DNA of 64,000 bases from Ypsolopha sequella. Its lineage: Eukaryota; Arthropoda; Insecta; Lepidoptera; Ypsolophidae. Positions 1 through 12,600 of this stretch are shown in pieces. The notes under the pieces are model-generated. The model saw nothing but the letters and a program-made list of their open reading frames with translations. It ran no database searches and was not told where the DNA came from. The DNA lies in the NCBI GenBank assembly GCA_934047225.1, contig OW203989.1:10949977-11013976 (forward strand), written 5' to 3'. The position numbers were made by a program, and so were the translations under genes. The first letter of the stretch is position 1. Each line of letters begins with the position of its first letter.

Positions 1-2015
1 TTCTAGGATTGAATCATGAGCGTAGCAAGGGTTTCAAAGGTACGAGACGCTAAATAAATTTGCTGCCGAGAGAAACACACAACTTTTCACCTCAATAAAG
101 TGAGGAAAATGTTATGTGCAAGAAAATATATATCGTACGCTTTTATGTATTATTCGCGCGCGAAGAAAACTCAACTCGGCATTATGTACCGCTTGCACTA
201 ATTCTGCAGGTGTTAAATTTATATCTTCGTCGTTGTTACAATCGCTTATATTTTATGATTTCTTTAAATTTTATCAAAAAACAAACCAAAATAATGGAAG
301 GAAAAGGAAAGTGAATGGAATAAAGAAACGGAAATTTTAAAGTTCAAATTTTCTTGCTGGCCAGTGAGATTATTCTTTAAGTGAGGCTGGCGCATGACAT
401 GAAATAAGTATTTGCATTTCAGTGGATTGGCTGCAGAGAATATAAACTATTACGAAACCAATGAGGTTCTACATATTGTATGTAATATTATTGTACGAAA
501 CCTTTATTGAATAAAAATATTCGAATTTTAAAAACACTTTCCACGCTAGCGGATAAAGTGCGCTTTTCCACCCAGATTTTTAATGATAAACAGAGCCTTT
601 CCGAGCTTGTGAGGTGAAAATATCCTTTAAACTATACCTGCTCGGAAAGTACCTTCTTACTTTTTTGAAAACGATGCAGAAAATACGTCATTACTGTCAT
701 ACAAATATGCGGGCGGAAAAAGTGTATGAAAATTAATTGTTAACGTGCTTTAGCGGGCAGAAAAAGTATATGCAAATCCATTGTTAACGTGCTGTTTTTT
801 TTTAAATAACATAAAGAATGAGCAAGTGGCCAAGTGGCCAGTATTATTTTGCAAACTGGTACATAAAACTCGAAAAATGATACTAGCCACTTGCTTTTCC
901 TGTACATAATAAAAAATAAGAATGAAATAAAAAGTGACAATCGCACGCGAGCGAGTCAGTCGGTTTCTTTTATTGTATCTTGATTAAAAGTAAAACTATA
1001 CTATTTCCTCGCAGGTGTAGTATAAAGCACTATGTATCACTCGGGAGAAAGTGCGATTCCCAACTCGTGTGTATTGAGGCCCTTGGCTTCGCCTCGGGCC
1101 TCAAACTACACCCTCGTTGGTAATCTTCCCCTTTCTTCCCTCGGTGAACAATGTACAATTGTTTTGAGAATGGAAGTCTTTTGTTTGCGGTTTGTCGTAG
1201 CATGTTGTCGAAAATTGATAAAAATGAAAAAATTCATTGCGTGCGGTTATTAAGTAGGTATCTGTACTTGAAAAATAACACTACAGAACGAGTTAATCAA
1301 AACTTACAGAATACTTAAGGAGCAAATGCTCCATTGTTGCACGTTTGTGCGCCGAATTTAAACGTGAAAGAACATCCACCAAAGATGACCCCCGCTCGGG
1401 TCGCCCCACAACGGTAGTGACCTAAGAAATGCTTAAAAAGTTGAAAAAATAGTTTTAACAGATGGTCGTGTCACAGCACGTTTTATAGCCGACGAAACAA
1501 AAAATTCAGCTGGTGGTGTGCATAGCATTTTACACGAACGCTTAGGGACGAAAAAAGTATCCGCGTGCCTGGGCCCCCGGATTGCTTACCGATGCACAAA
1601 AACAAACCAGGCTGAACATTTCTCGAGTTTCTTTGGAACTGTAACAACGAGGTCCTGATCGTTTTTTCATTTGAAGATTGATTTACACATCTCGATATAT
1701 ATAATACATGGTCACCAAAGATTATGAATACGAGACTAAACAACCCTTAACAAAGATAAACAATACCAAACCAATACCAGAGTAAATATATAAATATATT
1801 ATAAATAAATTTAATTATATATAAATATATTTACTCTGCTAATACGGCGGGGAATCCCTCTGAATGTTGGTTTGTTTATTTTTTTACCTTATTAACTATG
1901 CATTCAAAAGATTGCACACCTTTGATTCCGGAAAATTAATTCAGCTCAAAAAAACAAAAGAAACAAGTCATTTGGAAGCTTGTTACAGAGTCAGTAATTA
2001 CAATTTTGTTTCTAG
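1..2015. other. upstream intron or spacer of the membrane-protein gene
   Basis: No host coding exon is recognisable here. The splice acceptor at 2014-2015 opens a coding exon, so this stretch is probably intron of a gene that starts left of the window. It contains a decayed mariner transposase (about 1318-1750), a GC-richer block at 1030-1150, and AT-rich sequence at 1780-1840. Confidence 0.5.
1318..1750 (+). pseudogene. mariner-family transposase relic
   Basis: Reading across frameshifts and stops gives peptides typical of mariner (DD34D) transposases. There is a C-A-E-F-K-R-E-R-T-S stretch, then a GRP-type hinge (DPRSGRPTT) near 1390-1410. Next comes a helix-turn-helix-like piece (RVTARFIADETKNSAGGVHS), then ILHERLG, and an ETKQP-like piece near 1730. 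At least two in-frame stops and several frame changes show it is dead. No terminal repeats were found. It lies upstream of the transmembrane exon, probably in an intron. The family assignment rests on remembered mariner motifs. Confidence 0.7.
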
Positions 2016-2163
2016 GAAAATCCACGAGTGGCATCAACGAAGAAATTATCTGGATCAGCATCAGCATGGCGATAGCGATAGCCGTTCTCATAGCCATCGC
2101 GCTCTGCTACATACTAAAAGAGAAGTGTGACAAGAGGAGAGCGTACCGCGAGCAGTCATGACG
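2016..2163 (+). CDS. transmembrane exon of an unidentified single-pass membrane protein (partial gene)
   Basis: The acceptor TTTCTAG precedes 2016. The frame starts with two bases completing a split codon, then reads TSGINEEIIWISIS followed by about 20 hydrophobic residues (MAIAIAVLIAIALCYIL) and a basic stop-transfer segment (KEKCDKRRAYREQS). That is a clear type I membrane anchor. In this frame a TGA lies at 2159-2161, two bases before a perfect GTGAGT donor at 2164. The phase at that donor matches the next exon. So either this exon ends a short isoform, or the TGA is read through or edited, or the donor is unused. I do not recognise the family. Extracellular exons would lie left of the window. 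Confidence 0.65.
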
Positions 2164-2395
2164 GTGAGTCATTTACATCCATGGCTTTAGTAATAGCCGT
2201 GTTTATCACCATCGCACTCTGCTACATACTGAAGGGGAAGTGTGACAAGAGGAGAGCGTTCCGCGAGCAGTTATGACGGTGAGTCATTCACATCCATGGC
2301 TTTAGTAATAGCCGTGTTCATCGCCATCGCACTCTGCTACATACTGAAGGAGAAGTGTGACAAGAGGAGAGCGTACCGTGAGTAGTCATGGCATG
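2066..2395 (+). repeat. 115 bp tandem triplication of the transmembrane exon and its donor
   Basis: Copies begin at ATG-like positions 2066, 2181 and 2296, an exact 115 bp period. Each encodes the hydrophobic segment plus the C-D-K-R-R basic patch. Copies 1 and 2 keep the GTGAGT donor (2164 and 2279) just after an in-frame TGA. Copy 3 has a TAG earlier and has lost that donor. Copies 2 and 3 resemble each other more than copy 1, which suggests two successive duplications. Because 115 is not a multiple of three, the copies cannot be read through as one exon. They could only act as alternatives, or they are non-functional. Confidence 0.85.
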
Positions 2396-2462
2396 AAGAT
2401 AAATCAATCGCATCTACCTATCAAACTAACAATCTTAAACGTATTTCTGTTTTGCCCAATAG

Positions 2463-2670
2463 ATACAAAGAGGAGTTTGCCAAGCACGCCCTGGCGGACT
2501 CCTTCCACGACCAGGACTTCCCGTCGTACACCCTCTACCCTCAATACTCTCCAGACGGACAGGAGTACTTCTACAACTTCCACCGGTTCACATACCTTCG
2601 GGATAGTTTTAAGTTACCTCCCAAAGACTATCCATTGAAGGATAAAGAGGAGGTCTACATTACCGCGTGA
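2463..2670 (+). CDS. last exon: cytoplasmic tail of the membrane protein
   Basis: The exon opens after the acceptor CCCAATAG with one base completing a split codon (phase 2). It reads RYKEEFAKHALADSFHDQDF, continues through a Tyr- and Phe-rich stretch (YTLYPQY, EYFYNFHRFTY) and ends KDKEEVYITA before TGA at 2668-2670, about 69 codons. Amino-acid composition and base use differ from the AT-rich surroundings, as expected for real coding sequence. The tail holds several tyrosines in acidic context (EEVYITA, EYFYNF) that could be phosphorylation or adaptor sites. That role is inference. No homologue is recognised. Confidence 0.75.
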
Positions 2671-3605
2671 TACCTAGTAGTGTTTTGCAAATGGTAGTTG
2701 TAACTCTATGTGTAGACAGATTTAGACAAAGTAAGAAAATTGGAGAAAAACGTTTGTTTTGTAAAAGAGGTTATGTGAGCATGTAATGACCATGTAAATC
2801 TTTAAGTATTTATTGCTCTTAAATTTTAAATATATAAGAGAAATTGAATTGAGAATAATAAGTTTATGCAAATTAATACGATAAGTATTATTTAATAAGT
2901 GTGTAATATGATATGTAACGTACTATAATTGACTGATCGGTCACATAAGGTTTTTCTTTCAGCTTATTGCCACCCATGATTGCAAGCGATAATCGTCCTT
3001 CATCCCAGAGATTAGAATTTAAAGTAGGTTGTCATTAACTGATTATTTACTGATTTTGCGTGCAAAATTATTCTACATGTGTCAAACGAAGATATAAAGA
3101 TATATTAAGTTCTTTAAATTCTCTGGGATTATTCATAATTTTAATCATTTGCAAATTATCGCGGGCGACAAAAGGCTGAAAGAAAAAAAATCCATGTCTT
3201 TAGCTTGACGTTCTCAATTTGTAAAGCCGTCATAATATGTAATGAAGCGGTAGGGGAATCAGACTTTCTTAAAAAGCCTGGTTTTGTGACCTTCAAAGGC
3301 AAGATTAATATTTTAGTAGAAAATATCAATGTGTAATGAATTGAATTCATAAATTATTCTTTTGTTCTTTTTAGCATTTCATTTTTTATAGTCTTTAGGT
3401 GTCTGGTTGCCGACAAGCGGAACCTTTTTGGATTCAAATTGTAGTAATTATTTTCCGTTGTGACGTCAGAAACAGATTAACGTGGTATTCTTACTTCTGA
3501 AAATATAGTTCAATATTTCATTATGTAATGTATTAAATATAAAATAATGGGAGGACGTGTTAGAATTATTAATGCATTGATACATTGTATTTTTAATAAA
3601 GCATT
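2671..3605 (+). other. probable 3-prime UTR of the membrane-protein gene
   Basis: AT-rich sequence follows the stop codon, with no coding signal. A polyadenylation signal AATAAA lies at 3595-3600. The extent is inferred from that signal only. Confidence 0.35.
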
Positions 3606-5280
3606 CTCTAAATTATAGTAAGTGGAAACCCTATGTATTGACTAGGTGTTATCTTTGTCTCGAAAAAATAGTTCATCTCTTTTTGTAAGCATACTCGTAA
3701 GTAGATACCAAACAACCTTGTTTTCTTTGTTTGCCAAGACATCTCTTGAATAAGCTTGTATAGGTTTATTCAGTCAGTCAGGGTTTGATCTTGTTGCACG
3801 GCTTTCAGTAAAATTAGACGAACGAACTTTGTGCTTCTACAAACCGTCATAAAAAGAGTTTTAAGTGCAAATGTATCGTACACATGGTCTGCCTTTAATT
3901 TACGATACTATGTTAGTTCGAACAATTTGGTTCTTATGATTGACCCTTTCGATTTGTATCATAAAACTACAGGATGTTTTTATACACATTTGTCCGGTTC
4001 AGGCAGGTGATTTTTCAAAATTCTTTAAATGCAATTTTTCTGAACTTTAAAAATATTTTTATTTCAAAAATATTTACTTAAAAAATTCAACTTCAAATAT
4101 TCCTATTTTCAATATTTATTGTTTGGTTTGATTTATCTTGTATAATAATTTAGATACATTTGTACATAAAACATACATTGAGTCATTTGAACTCAAATAA
4201 GAAAAAAAAAACGATCTCCAAAGTGGTGTTCTTATGGTCATTTTTGTGGGCCACTTGATATAATCATGTATGAGTTATTTACTGTTTAAAACTTAGAAGG
4301 ATATACACATATATAGGTAGTAATATAATAATATATTATAATATTGTTTGATTTATTTATATTAAATAAAACGTATCCGTAGGAATGTTCCTACATATAT
4401 TTTAGATTTGTAGCTACTGTAAATTGAATTCATAATTAATTACTTAAAAAAGGATAGACTTACATGAATTATTTTGCGATCCGCGACATGTTTCGAATTC
4501 TTTCCGAATTCGTTCTCAAGCGAGCGAGTGTCTATCGTCAGCGGACGCAGTCATTGCACTGATATACATACATATAATATACATATATTACTAAAAAAGC
4601 TCATCAAAGCGCATTACATATTTAACAAATCTTTTGTTTTGCATACAATAGATCAGCATAATCATTTTACTGCTTTCTTGTCAACTAATTATAATTATGC
4701 TACGATTTTTTCTTATCTACGCTGCGATGGTCTACGCTGTAGCAAGTAGCACTTTTAGGTTCTACAAAAAAATGTTTAACCCGCCTAATTTTACAAGTTT
4801 TTTAATTGTTATCAAAAGCCGTTAACTGAACGAGTTATATATGTTTGTAAGTATTTAATTACGATGAAAAACACATATTAAAATTGATATGTATATATTA
4901 TTTCTAAAGAATTTTCAATATTATGTATTGTTCTGTTCTCTTCTGAAAGAAAGGAAAAAATATTTCTCATTATTTATAGAACACATGTTGTTAAAAGAAG
5001 GGTATCGTAATATAGGGATCTCGATAAAAAAATGTAATATATAGAACTAAATAAAACTGATAAAGACCAAATAAATTAAATATTTCTTAAGTGATATTTA
5101 TTATTTTCTAGAAAAATATAATAAAGTCGTAAATATTTATCAATGAAATGCATCGTGTTTTATTAATATTCTACCCTTACGGTTTTTAAGTTTTATGGAT
5201 TGTACTATTTTTTATTAATTAGGATTAAATAAAGCCGCCTGATATTGGTGCAAATTATGATTATATATGACTATGTTTAT
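3606..5280. other. AT-rich spacer, nothing recognised
   Basis: The spacer between the membrane-protein gene and Fringe-like gene A has long A/T runs and a TA-rich patch at 4320-4350. I see no exon, RNA gene or clear terminal repeats. Confidence 0.4.
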
Positions 5281-5286
5281 ATATAT

Positions 5287-6180
5287 ACTAGCCTTTGCCC
5301 GCAGCTTTGCTTGCGTTTATTAAGTTTTTGGGTAGTTTTATCTTAACATTTTTATATTTTTTGGACTAATAATTTTATAGTATGTGACTTTGACTTTTGG
5401 TTTTTATGAAATTATCTTATATGTTTGACCTACACATAAATGGTCTGAGCTTATGTTTATGTCCCTAGGAAACTGCACATCCTCAGGAAATAAACAATAG
5501 CTTATATTCAAGTGGAAGAGTCTAACCATTACAACAGTAACATAGTTTTCAAAATCGGTTCAGTAGTTGTCTACCCATGCAAATTCAATTAATGGCCTTG
5601 TCCCTAGGAAACTGCTCGTCTTCTGGAAACAAACTATAGCTTTTTTCCAGGTGAAGAACTCTAACCATTAAAACAGTGAGATAATTTTCAAAATCGGTTT
5701 CGTCGTTATGAATTACTATGTCCCTAAAGATCATCCTTAGGGAAAAAGCTACAGCCTATCTTCAAGTTAAGAGTATATTTCAACAGTAATAGAGTTTGCT
5801 AAATCGGTTCATTTCACTAGTACCACCTTAGGGCCGTGGGGTCCAGCCGCGAAGCAGATGGTCAAGGAAATATCTTCGCGACTGGTCGACGTTTCGGGAG
5901 ACCGGTGGGTTGGGGCATACCTCGGACAGCGTCTTAGCTTAGCCATCCAACAAGGAAATGCTTCCAGCCTTTTGGGGACCCTGCCGATCGAGGGCGGTGA
6001 TTTGGAAAAAATATTTTATATGGTTTAATTTATAGGTAAGTTTTTATTCTAGGGTTTTTTTTTAGATTTTAGTTTTGTGTTAATTTAGTTAGGTATAATT
6101 TTATTATTTTTCAGAATCGGATCAGTAGTTCCAGAGATTACCTCCTACATCCAAACTCAGAAATTCACAAACTTCTACTA
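5287..6180 (+). repeat. dispersed repeat with internal 130 bp tandem subunits
   Basis: It starts with the motif ACTAGCCTTTGCCCGCAGC, the same opening as the repeat at 61650 and, reversed, near 27020-27050. Subunits beginning GTCCCTAGGAAACTGC at about 5460 and 5598, and a weaker third near 5718, each end in an AAATCGGTTCAGTAG-type segment. A LINE fragment (5828-6028) interrupts the tail; a TCAGAATCGGATCAGTAGTT segment follows it. This is probably a non-autonomous or LINE-derived repeat; the class is not certain. Confidence 0.6.
5828..6028 (+). pseudogene. C-terminal fragment of a LINE-type protein
   Basis: A clean 66-codon frame without ATG ends at TAA 6026-6028. It reads LGPWGPAAKQMVKEISSRL, then LVDVSGDRWVGAYLGQRLSL, then a Gly/Ala/Ser-rich end. 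The preserved frame amid non-coding repeats, and its similarity to the ends of insect non-LTR retrotransposon ORF2 proteins that I remember, point to the 3-prime end of a LINE. It is truncated at its 5-prime side, as usual for LINE insertions. The clade is not settled. Confidence 0.5.
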
Positions 6181-6458
6181 GATATCTCACTAGATAAGGT
6201 AAAACGTTCGTAAAACGTAAGGTAAACGATACGTCGTTACTCGTAGCCTATTACGTGATTATTTTGAATAAGAAAATGATATTAATCAATAAACATTGTT
6301 CCAAAATTGAAACAATGATCAACATGTCACAAAATAAACAAATTGTGTTCTTGTTACAAACATATACGTCTTAATCGTAGCACAGATAATATAGATAGTA
6401 GTAATATTTTACTCGTTATTTGTTTTTATTCTTCACTCGTTTCTTTGTTGTTAGTAAG

Positions 6459-6650
6459 ATGTTACGAGTTTCAGTTGTTCTCTGTGTAATTTGGCAAATA
6501 GAAAAAGTGTTAACGTTACATTCTATAGTGATTAATTCGTTAAATATATCGCTAGACGACATATTCATAGCTGTGAAAACAGAGAAGCGCCATCAACATA
6601 CAAAATTACCAGTAATTTTCAACACGTGGTTCCATGTTGCAAAGGAGCAG
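6459..6650 (+). CDS. Fringe-like A exon 1 (signal anchor and first strand)
   Basis: The ATG at 6459 follows AGTAAG, the same six bases that precede the start of gene B. It encodes MLRVSVVLCVIWQIEKVL (likely signal anchor), then LDDIFIAVKTEKRHQHTKLP and the TWFHVAKEQ motif. It ends in phase 0 at a GTAAAT donor. An upstream TTG in the same frame is not needed. Confidence 0.85.
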
Positions 6651-9600
6651 GTAAATACCTTACTAAGACATATTATACGTATCAAGTATAGGTAAATTCA
6701 AATTCAAATAGTTTATTTTGTAAAAAAGGTGTACATAATACACTTTTTACGAGTCAAATTTAATCTTATAAAAATATACGTAATAAAATAATAAATGTGC
6801 ATGAACTAAATTAAAGATTTATTTAATTTATGTAGCAATATATTTACGATTCAAACGATAGATACAATCTATAACTATACAAGGTGAAATCTAATCAACT
6901 GCCCGAACCCATACTCGCGGAGACCCGGTCAGCGACCGCAGCCCCTCCATTATGTATCTTTAGTTGCCAACCGGACTGGGTGCCTATCATTAAAAACTGA
7001 ACGTTCAATTGCTTTTAGTGGGTATTGAATAATTTACGAACTCTGTCATCTCTTCAAATGCGAACATATCCTTAGACAATCGGAATTTGATGTTTTTGAG
7101 GAAAAGCACCCAGTCCAGTTGGCAATTAAAGATACATAATCGGCCCACGGGAAAAGACCAGGAACAAAGTTCAATGATCCCTTTTTTTGAAATCATAAAA
7201 AATAAAAAATAAACATTGAAAATTCCGCTCCCATTCACACTGGACCGAGCCCCCAGCACAAATACAGGCGGGCGGCCGACTAAATCCCACCCTATATACT
7301 ACATACGAATAGGCTACATATATAAAACTACATATTCTCGTGCCAAACAATTTCACCAACAAGACGTACTCGTATTACTGATGCAAATAACTAGCCACGA
7401 TGAGCCCAAATCATTGTAGTTTCGGAAATATTTAGGGTAATATCACACGCAAAACTCAGAATCGTACATCTTCATAAAAACACTTGTACTGTATCACTGA
7501 TATTTACCATCTGCAATGTAAACAATCATATTTATATTATTCATAACCAACATCACAAGGTGGTAGAGCTGATGCCGGGCTCGACTGTGGAGGTACCACC
7601 ATCTTACTTGGAGACCCCCTCGAAGTAATTCGGGGGAGAGTAAGAGGATAGCTCACATGCAAAAAACCAGGAGGCCCACCATGCCTGGGACCGATGGATG
7701 GTGGTATATCCATCCCTAATAGCCGGGCCTTATATGGAACAGACTGGTGGCGGGCAGCGGCGTCACTGGTGCGAGGGTTCCGGCACTGCGCTTACCAACC
7801 TGCCTGCCCAGTGTGTGTGAGTATGGGCAATTCTTCCAGGATGACCGCCGGGAGTGGCAAAGTCCTGGAAATGATTATGTCCAGCAGCAGACGAACTAGG
7901 CTGATGGACGGATGGATGGACGGATAACCAACATAACCAATTCTATTATTCCTTGATAATGCCGTAAGACGAAACCGTTAGAATGATTAAAGTTATTATT
8001 ATTTAGATACTTTAAGGCAAAATATAACATAAACACATCAACAAAGTCTAAAGTCAATAATGTGAACATTGAAAGAATACTTTAAAAGGTGATAAGAAAT
8101 ATGTTCTAAATTCAACATTTATGAAACTTATGTCCACTTTTTTGTATAAATTGGCGGTAAAACGTTACTGCGGGTTTCGGGACTATTTTAAAGTTCCCTT
8201 TTTTTAAAATAATCGTAGCATTTTTGTTTATTGTTGGAAATGGATGAATAAAACACTAGTACTGTTTCACAACCTATTATTTCACTATTTCCCAACGAGT
8301 TTCGTTTTATAGGCATTATCAAGGGATAGTTTATTTAGATATTGCACAAACACTGCGTATGGATAGAGGTAATAATAACGAATCGTTACGTTGATTTCAC
8401 CAAGAGCCGACAATCGCATATATTAACTATATTGTTGGAAACTTTATAGAGAGGAAGATTCGCGTAGTAACAACCTCCGTGTCGTGGGGCTATAATCCTA
8501 GGAAGGGATGTACTGAGATATATTTCCATTAAAACTTTTATTCGTTGTATATCTTCAATTCTGTGCTTCAAATGAAAATTTTGTGCTTCCGTTGTATTTT
8601 TCTTAGAGAAAGGTTTTGCTGAATAATCTTGAAAATTGTTTTTTTTTCGCCATCCTACACAAGTTCTCATGTATATTTTACATCTATTTATAATGTAAAA
8701 AGAAACAATACAAAATAATTATCATACTATGATCATTACAAGTTAGTCAATAAAAACTTTTGGAATTTAAGCCAGCTTTTTTTTTGTATATATTTGTATT
8801 GTTCATAGCTAACTTGGGTGTTTGAGTTCTGGCTATTATATCTATTTTTTTTACAGACTTGGTTCTTCACGGATGTTGATAATCCACTGCATCAAATTAT
8901 ATCAAGTGAGTTATTATGACACACGAAGAGCGGGTTGCAACAATATTTAAATCAGGTTAAACGTCAGTCGTTCGGTGCAAAGTGCACAACTTAGCTTTGT
9001 TTTAAGAAGTTAAAAATGAAAAAGGTATTGGTCTGTGGTAATTCACGCCAACAATTTACTACATTTTAGGTTTATAAATCAACGATTTGAAATAAAATGC
9101 AAAATTAGTCACGATTTTGTCGAAACAAACTTAAAATGCTGTTTTTAGTTTGTTCCAACAAAATCATGGCTAATTGTGCATTAAATTTCAAGCTGTTGAT
9201 TCATAAACCTTACTTATTCTAAACTATTGACGTAAATTGCCACAGAGTCCACAGACCAATATTTTTTTTCACTTTCAACTTCTAAATAAGCATAACAAAG
9301 TTAAGTTGTACACTTTGTACCGAGCATTCTTCATTTAGCGCGTAAACTAAGTAACATTTTTTAATATGGTTTACTTTGTTTTTTTTTTGCTTATTTTATA
9401 TTGACTACACGTTTGAAAAACATAATTATTGACTTACATATCTTTAACCTGATTTAAGTGACAAAATCTAATTTAAAGATTTTGGTAAAAGCCACCTACA
9501 GGGAATGTACTAATAACACAGTATTAAACATAATAAAAAATATAATAAAAATATAATAAAAATCCTTGTGCCCGTTCATGATAATAAAAAAGAACTAGAA

Positions 9601-12600
9601 ATGAAAAACTTTTAAAACTTTAAACCTGCGGGCTCGGACCTTGAACTTACTAGTCCAGGAGTTACTCGTCTTGAACTTACTGGTCTCTGCAGACTATTAT
9701 GGAAATAATTTACGATAAGATTACAATTAAAATTCTAATGGTTTCCCTTTGCAAATTTAAGCATTCCAGAAAGTAGATTTAATATTTTTAAATGATTGCT
9801 TAGAGTAAAATAAAGAATGGCATCGTTGTAGTAATGCTCTACACTGTAGAGTCTACAGGATACAAACAAGAATTGTATGATGTCCCTACTGAGTTTCCTG
9901 CTGTTCTGTTTAAGGTAAAATGTCAGTAGCTTAGCACAAAGTGCATAACTTTACATTTTTTTTCTTGTTTAGAAATTTAAAAGTTAAAAGCATTTTGGTA
10001 TGTGGCATTTGATGCCAATAGTTCAGTATTAGTGAGGTTTATAAAGCAAGAGTTTGAAATTGTGAGCACAATTAGTCATGATCTTCTCAAAACCAACATA
10101 AAATGCTGTTTTAACTTTGTTTGGACAAGATCATGACTAAATTGTGCATTAAATTTCAAACTTATGCTTTATAAACCTCACTTATATTGAACTATTGGCG
10201 TTAACTGCCACATACCAAAATTAAATTTTTTTTTCAATTAAATACAAAGTTAAGTTATGCACTTTACACTAAGCGACAGACGTTTTACCTTAAGGGTCGT
10301 TTCTCCGGGTTTGTAACAAAATATTAAGAAATACAATAATACAAATACAACTTTTAGCTAAAACAACTTTTAACAACAGTTTGCTATATTTATAAACATA
10401 TTTTTATTGATGTTATTGTAGCTTCAAAATAATTGAATTTTCCGTAATCGTGATATTAAATAATTTTAGGAATTTACGACTGGTACCACGACTAGGGAAA
10501 AACTAATTGTCTTATAGCTACTGTAATATTATTAAACATATGTTTATGTACATAGCAAACTATTGTTAAAGGTAGTATTTTGGTCTAAGCTAAAGATTGT
10601 ATTTTAGCCATTATAATTATATGTTAATATTTTGTTACAAAGTGCAAATCCGGAGGATTGACTCTTAAGTGTTTTAGCTGAACCGATAATACTTCATTAA
10701 TAAAAATAGTTGAATTTTTACGAAATCTATTTTTACTTTTGTCAGGCATTATTCGACGAATAAAGAAAAATTGTCAAAAATTGAATTTTACAAGTTCGCC
10801 TGTTAAACTATTTAAATTGATTGTTTAGTAGTCAGGGAGAGCGCAGCTGTTAAACAAGGGTTGCGTTTTGTTATAGGATAACGGCGTTAGTTCCAATTTT
10901 GGCCACGACCAATCCACGCGCTAAAAGAGTCTTGTGGCACTGTACAACTGTCGCAATGCTTTTTGGACATTCTTCAACTTTTACCAGTTTATTTTGAAGT
11001 AAATGTGCCTATTAAATGTGGAAAACGATAAATTAATACTTAAGGTCGGAAAAATTAGCAACTCCATTCGTGGTGGTTGAAATTTCGAACAAAACCATAT
11101 TAAAATAAAGCTCTTATCAGCTCGCTCTGCAACATGGCTGTTACGTCAGTCGCTGCGGCTGACAAGTGCAAAAATAATGTGTTTTAATTTATTTTATCTA
11201 AAATAAAATGCATTTCCAAAACTGAGAAAACCATATCATTTAATATTATTTTGTCTAGAAGTTTATACATTTTTATACTGTTTCGATAAAAACTGTAGCA
11301 GTTATATTGTTACAAGTGGACAAAAAATCGAGAAATAAGGGTAAACTTAGAATTTTCTTGCTTCACTTCTGTATATTAAAATAAAATTCAGGAAAAACCA
11401 CATAACTATTTGTATCATGTATATTACTATATATTTTTCTTCTATTAAAAAATGCTTTAGTTACCGTATAAAATGGTTATAAAGTTACTCAGTTCAAGGT
11501 CGTTGGCGTTGGGAGAAACCTAAAAATAAAAGTTTGGATTTTTACCAGTATAACTTGAAAAGTTTTAGTTTTTATTGGAACATAAAGACCTACCTACGTA
11601 AGGATGTGGACTTACAGTAACTCTAGCTTTCATTACCTATTATATTATAGACTAGAACTGTCTAGAATCATGGTAAGGTTCATCTCTTCATTCTCTTAAT
11701 TGCATATGATATGTATTTGTATATATGTATGTATGTATGTATTTTTTTTCATTTTTTATTGTCTGTATGTTATACAGGGTGTCCAGGGGAGGTAGGGGGG
11801 GTGTGAAACCGCCATAACTTTGCAACGGTGCGGGATGCGGGGGCGGGGGTTACACTGTGACGTGCGGCACGTCTCGGAGATTTAGTAACAATGGAGTCGT
11901 ATTCGGGAGCGCATCGCGCTTTTTGCGTGCGCGCATATTACCAAAACGCTAATTCTATCGTTACTGCGCAACGTTTATATCGACATAACTATCGAACACG
12001 CCGTGCCCCAGGTGAGAGCAGCATAAGAAGATGGATAGACATGTTTGAAAATACCGGTGCAACAATTCAGATCCCTAACAGAAACAATTTACGCACTGTA
12101 CGAGATGAAGAAACCATCGAAGAAGTGAGGCTATCAATTCGTCAAAATCCTTCACTTTCAGTGAGAAAACGTTCTCAACAGCTACAGATTAAAAAATCAA
12201 GTTTACACGTGATTTTGAAGAAGGACTTACGTCTCAAGGCATACAAGATTCAACTAGTGCAAGAACTGAAACCTACTGACTACTTAAATCGGGTAACCTT
12301 TGTCCAGGAAATGATGAATCGCTTCAGGAACTTTAACAACATCCTCTTTAGTGATGAGGCCAACTTCCACTTAAACGGTCACGTAAACAAACAGAATTGT
12401 CGATATTGGGCCCCAGATAATCCTAAATTAAAGCATCAAAGGCCACTACATAGCCCTAAACTAATCGTATGGGCTGCCATGTCCGCTCGAGGACTAATTG
12501 GACCTTATTTTTTCGAAGATGAAAGGGAACGTTCAGTAACTGTAAACAGTGATCGCTATTGCCACATGTTGAGGGACTTTTTGGCCTCCAGGCTGCAAGA

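Noticed and set aside
114..340. Two overlapping short frames near the left edge
   Set aside because: Composition is like random AT-rich DNA, with no splice signals or motifs.
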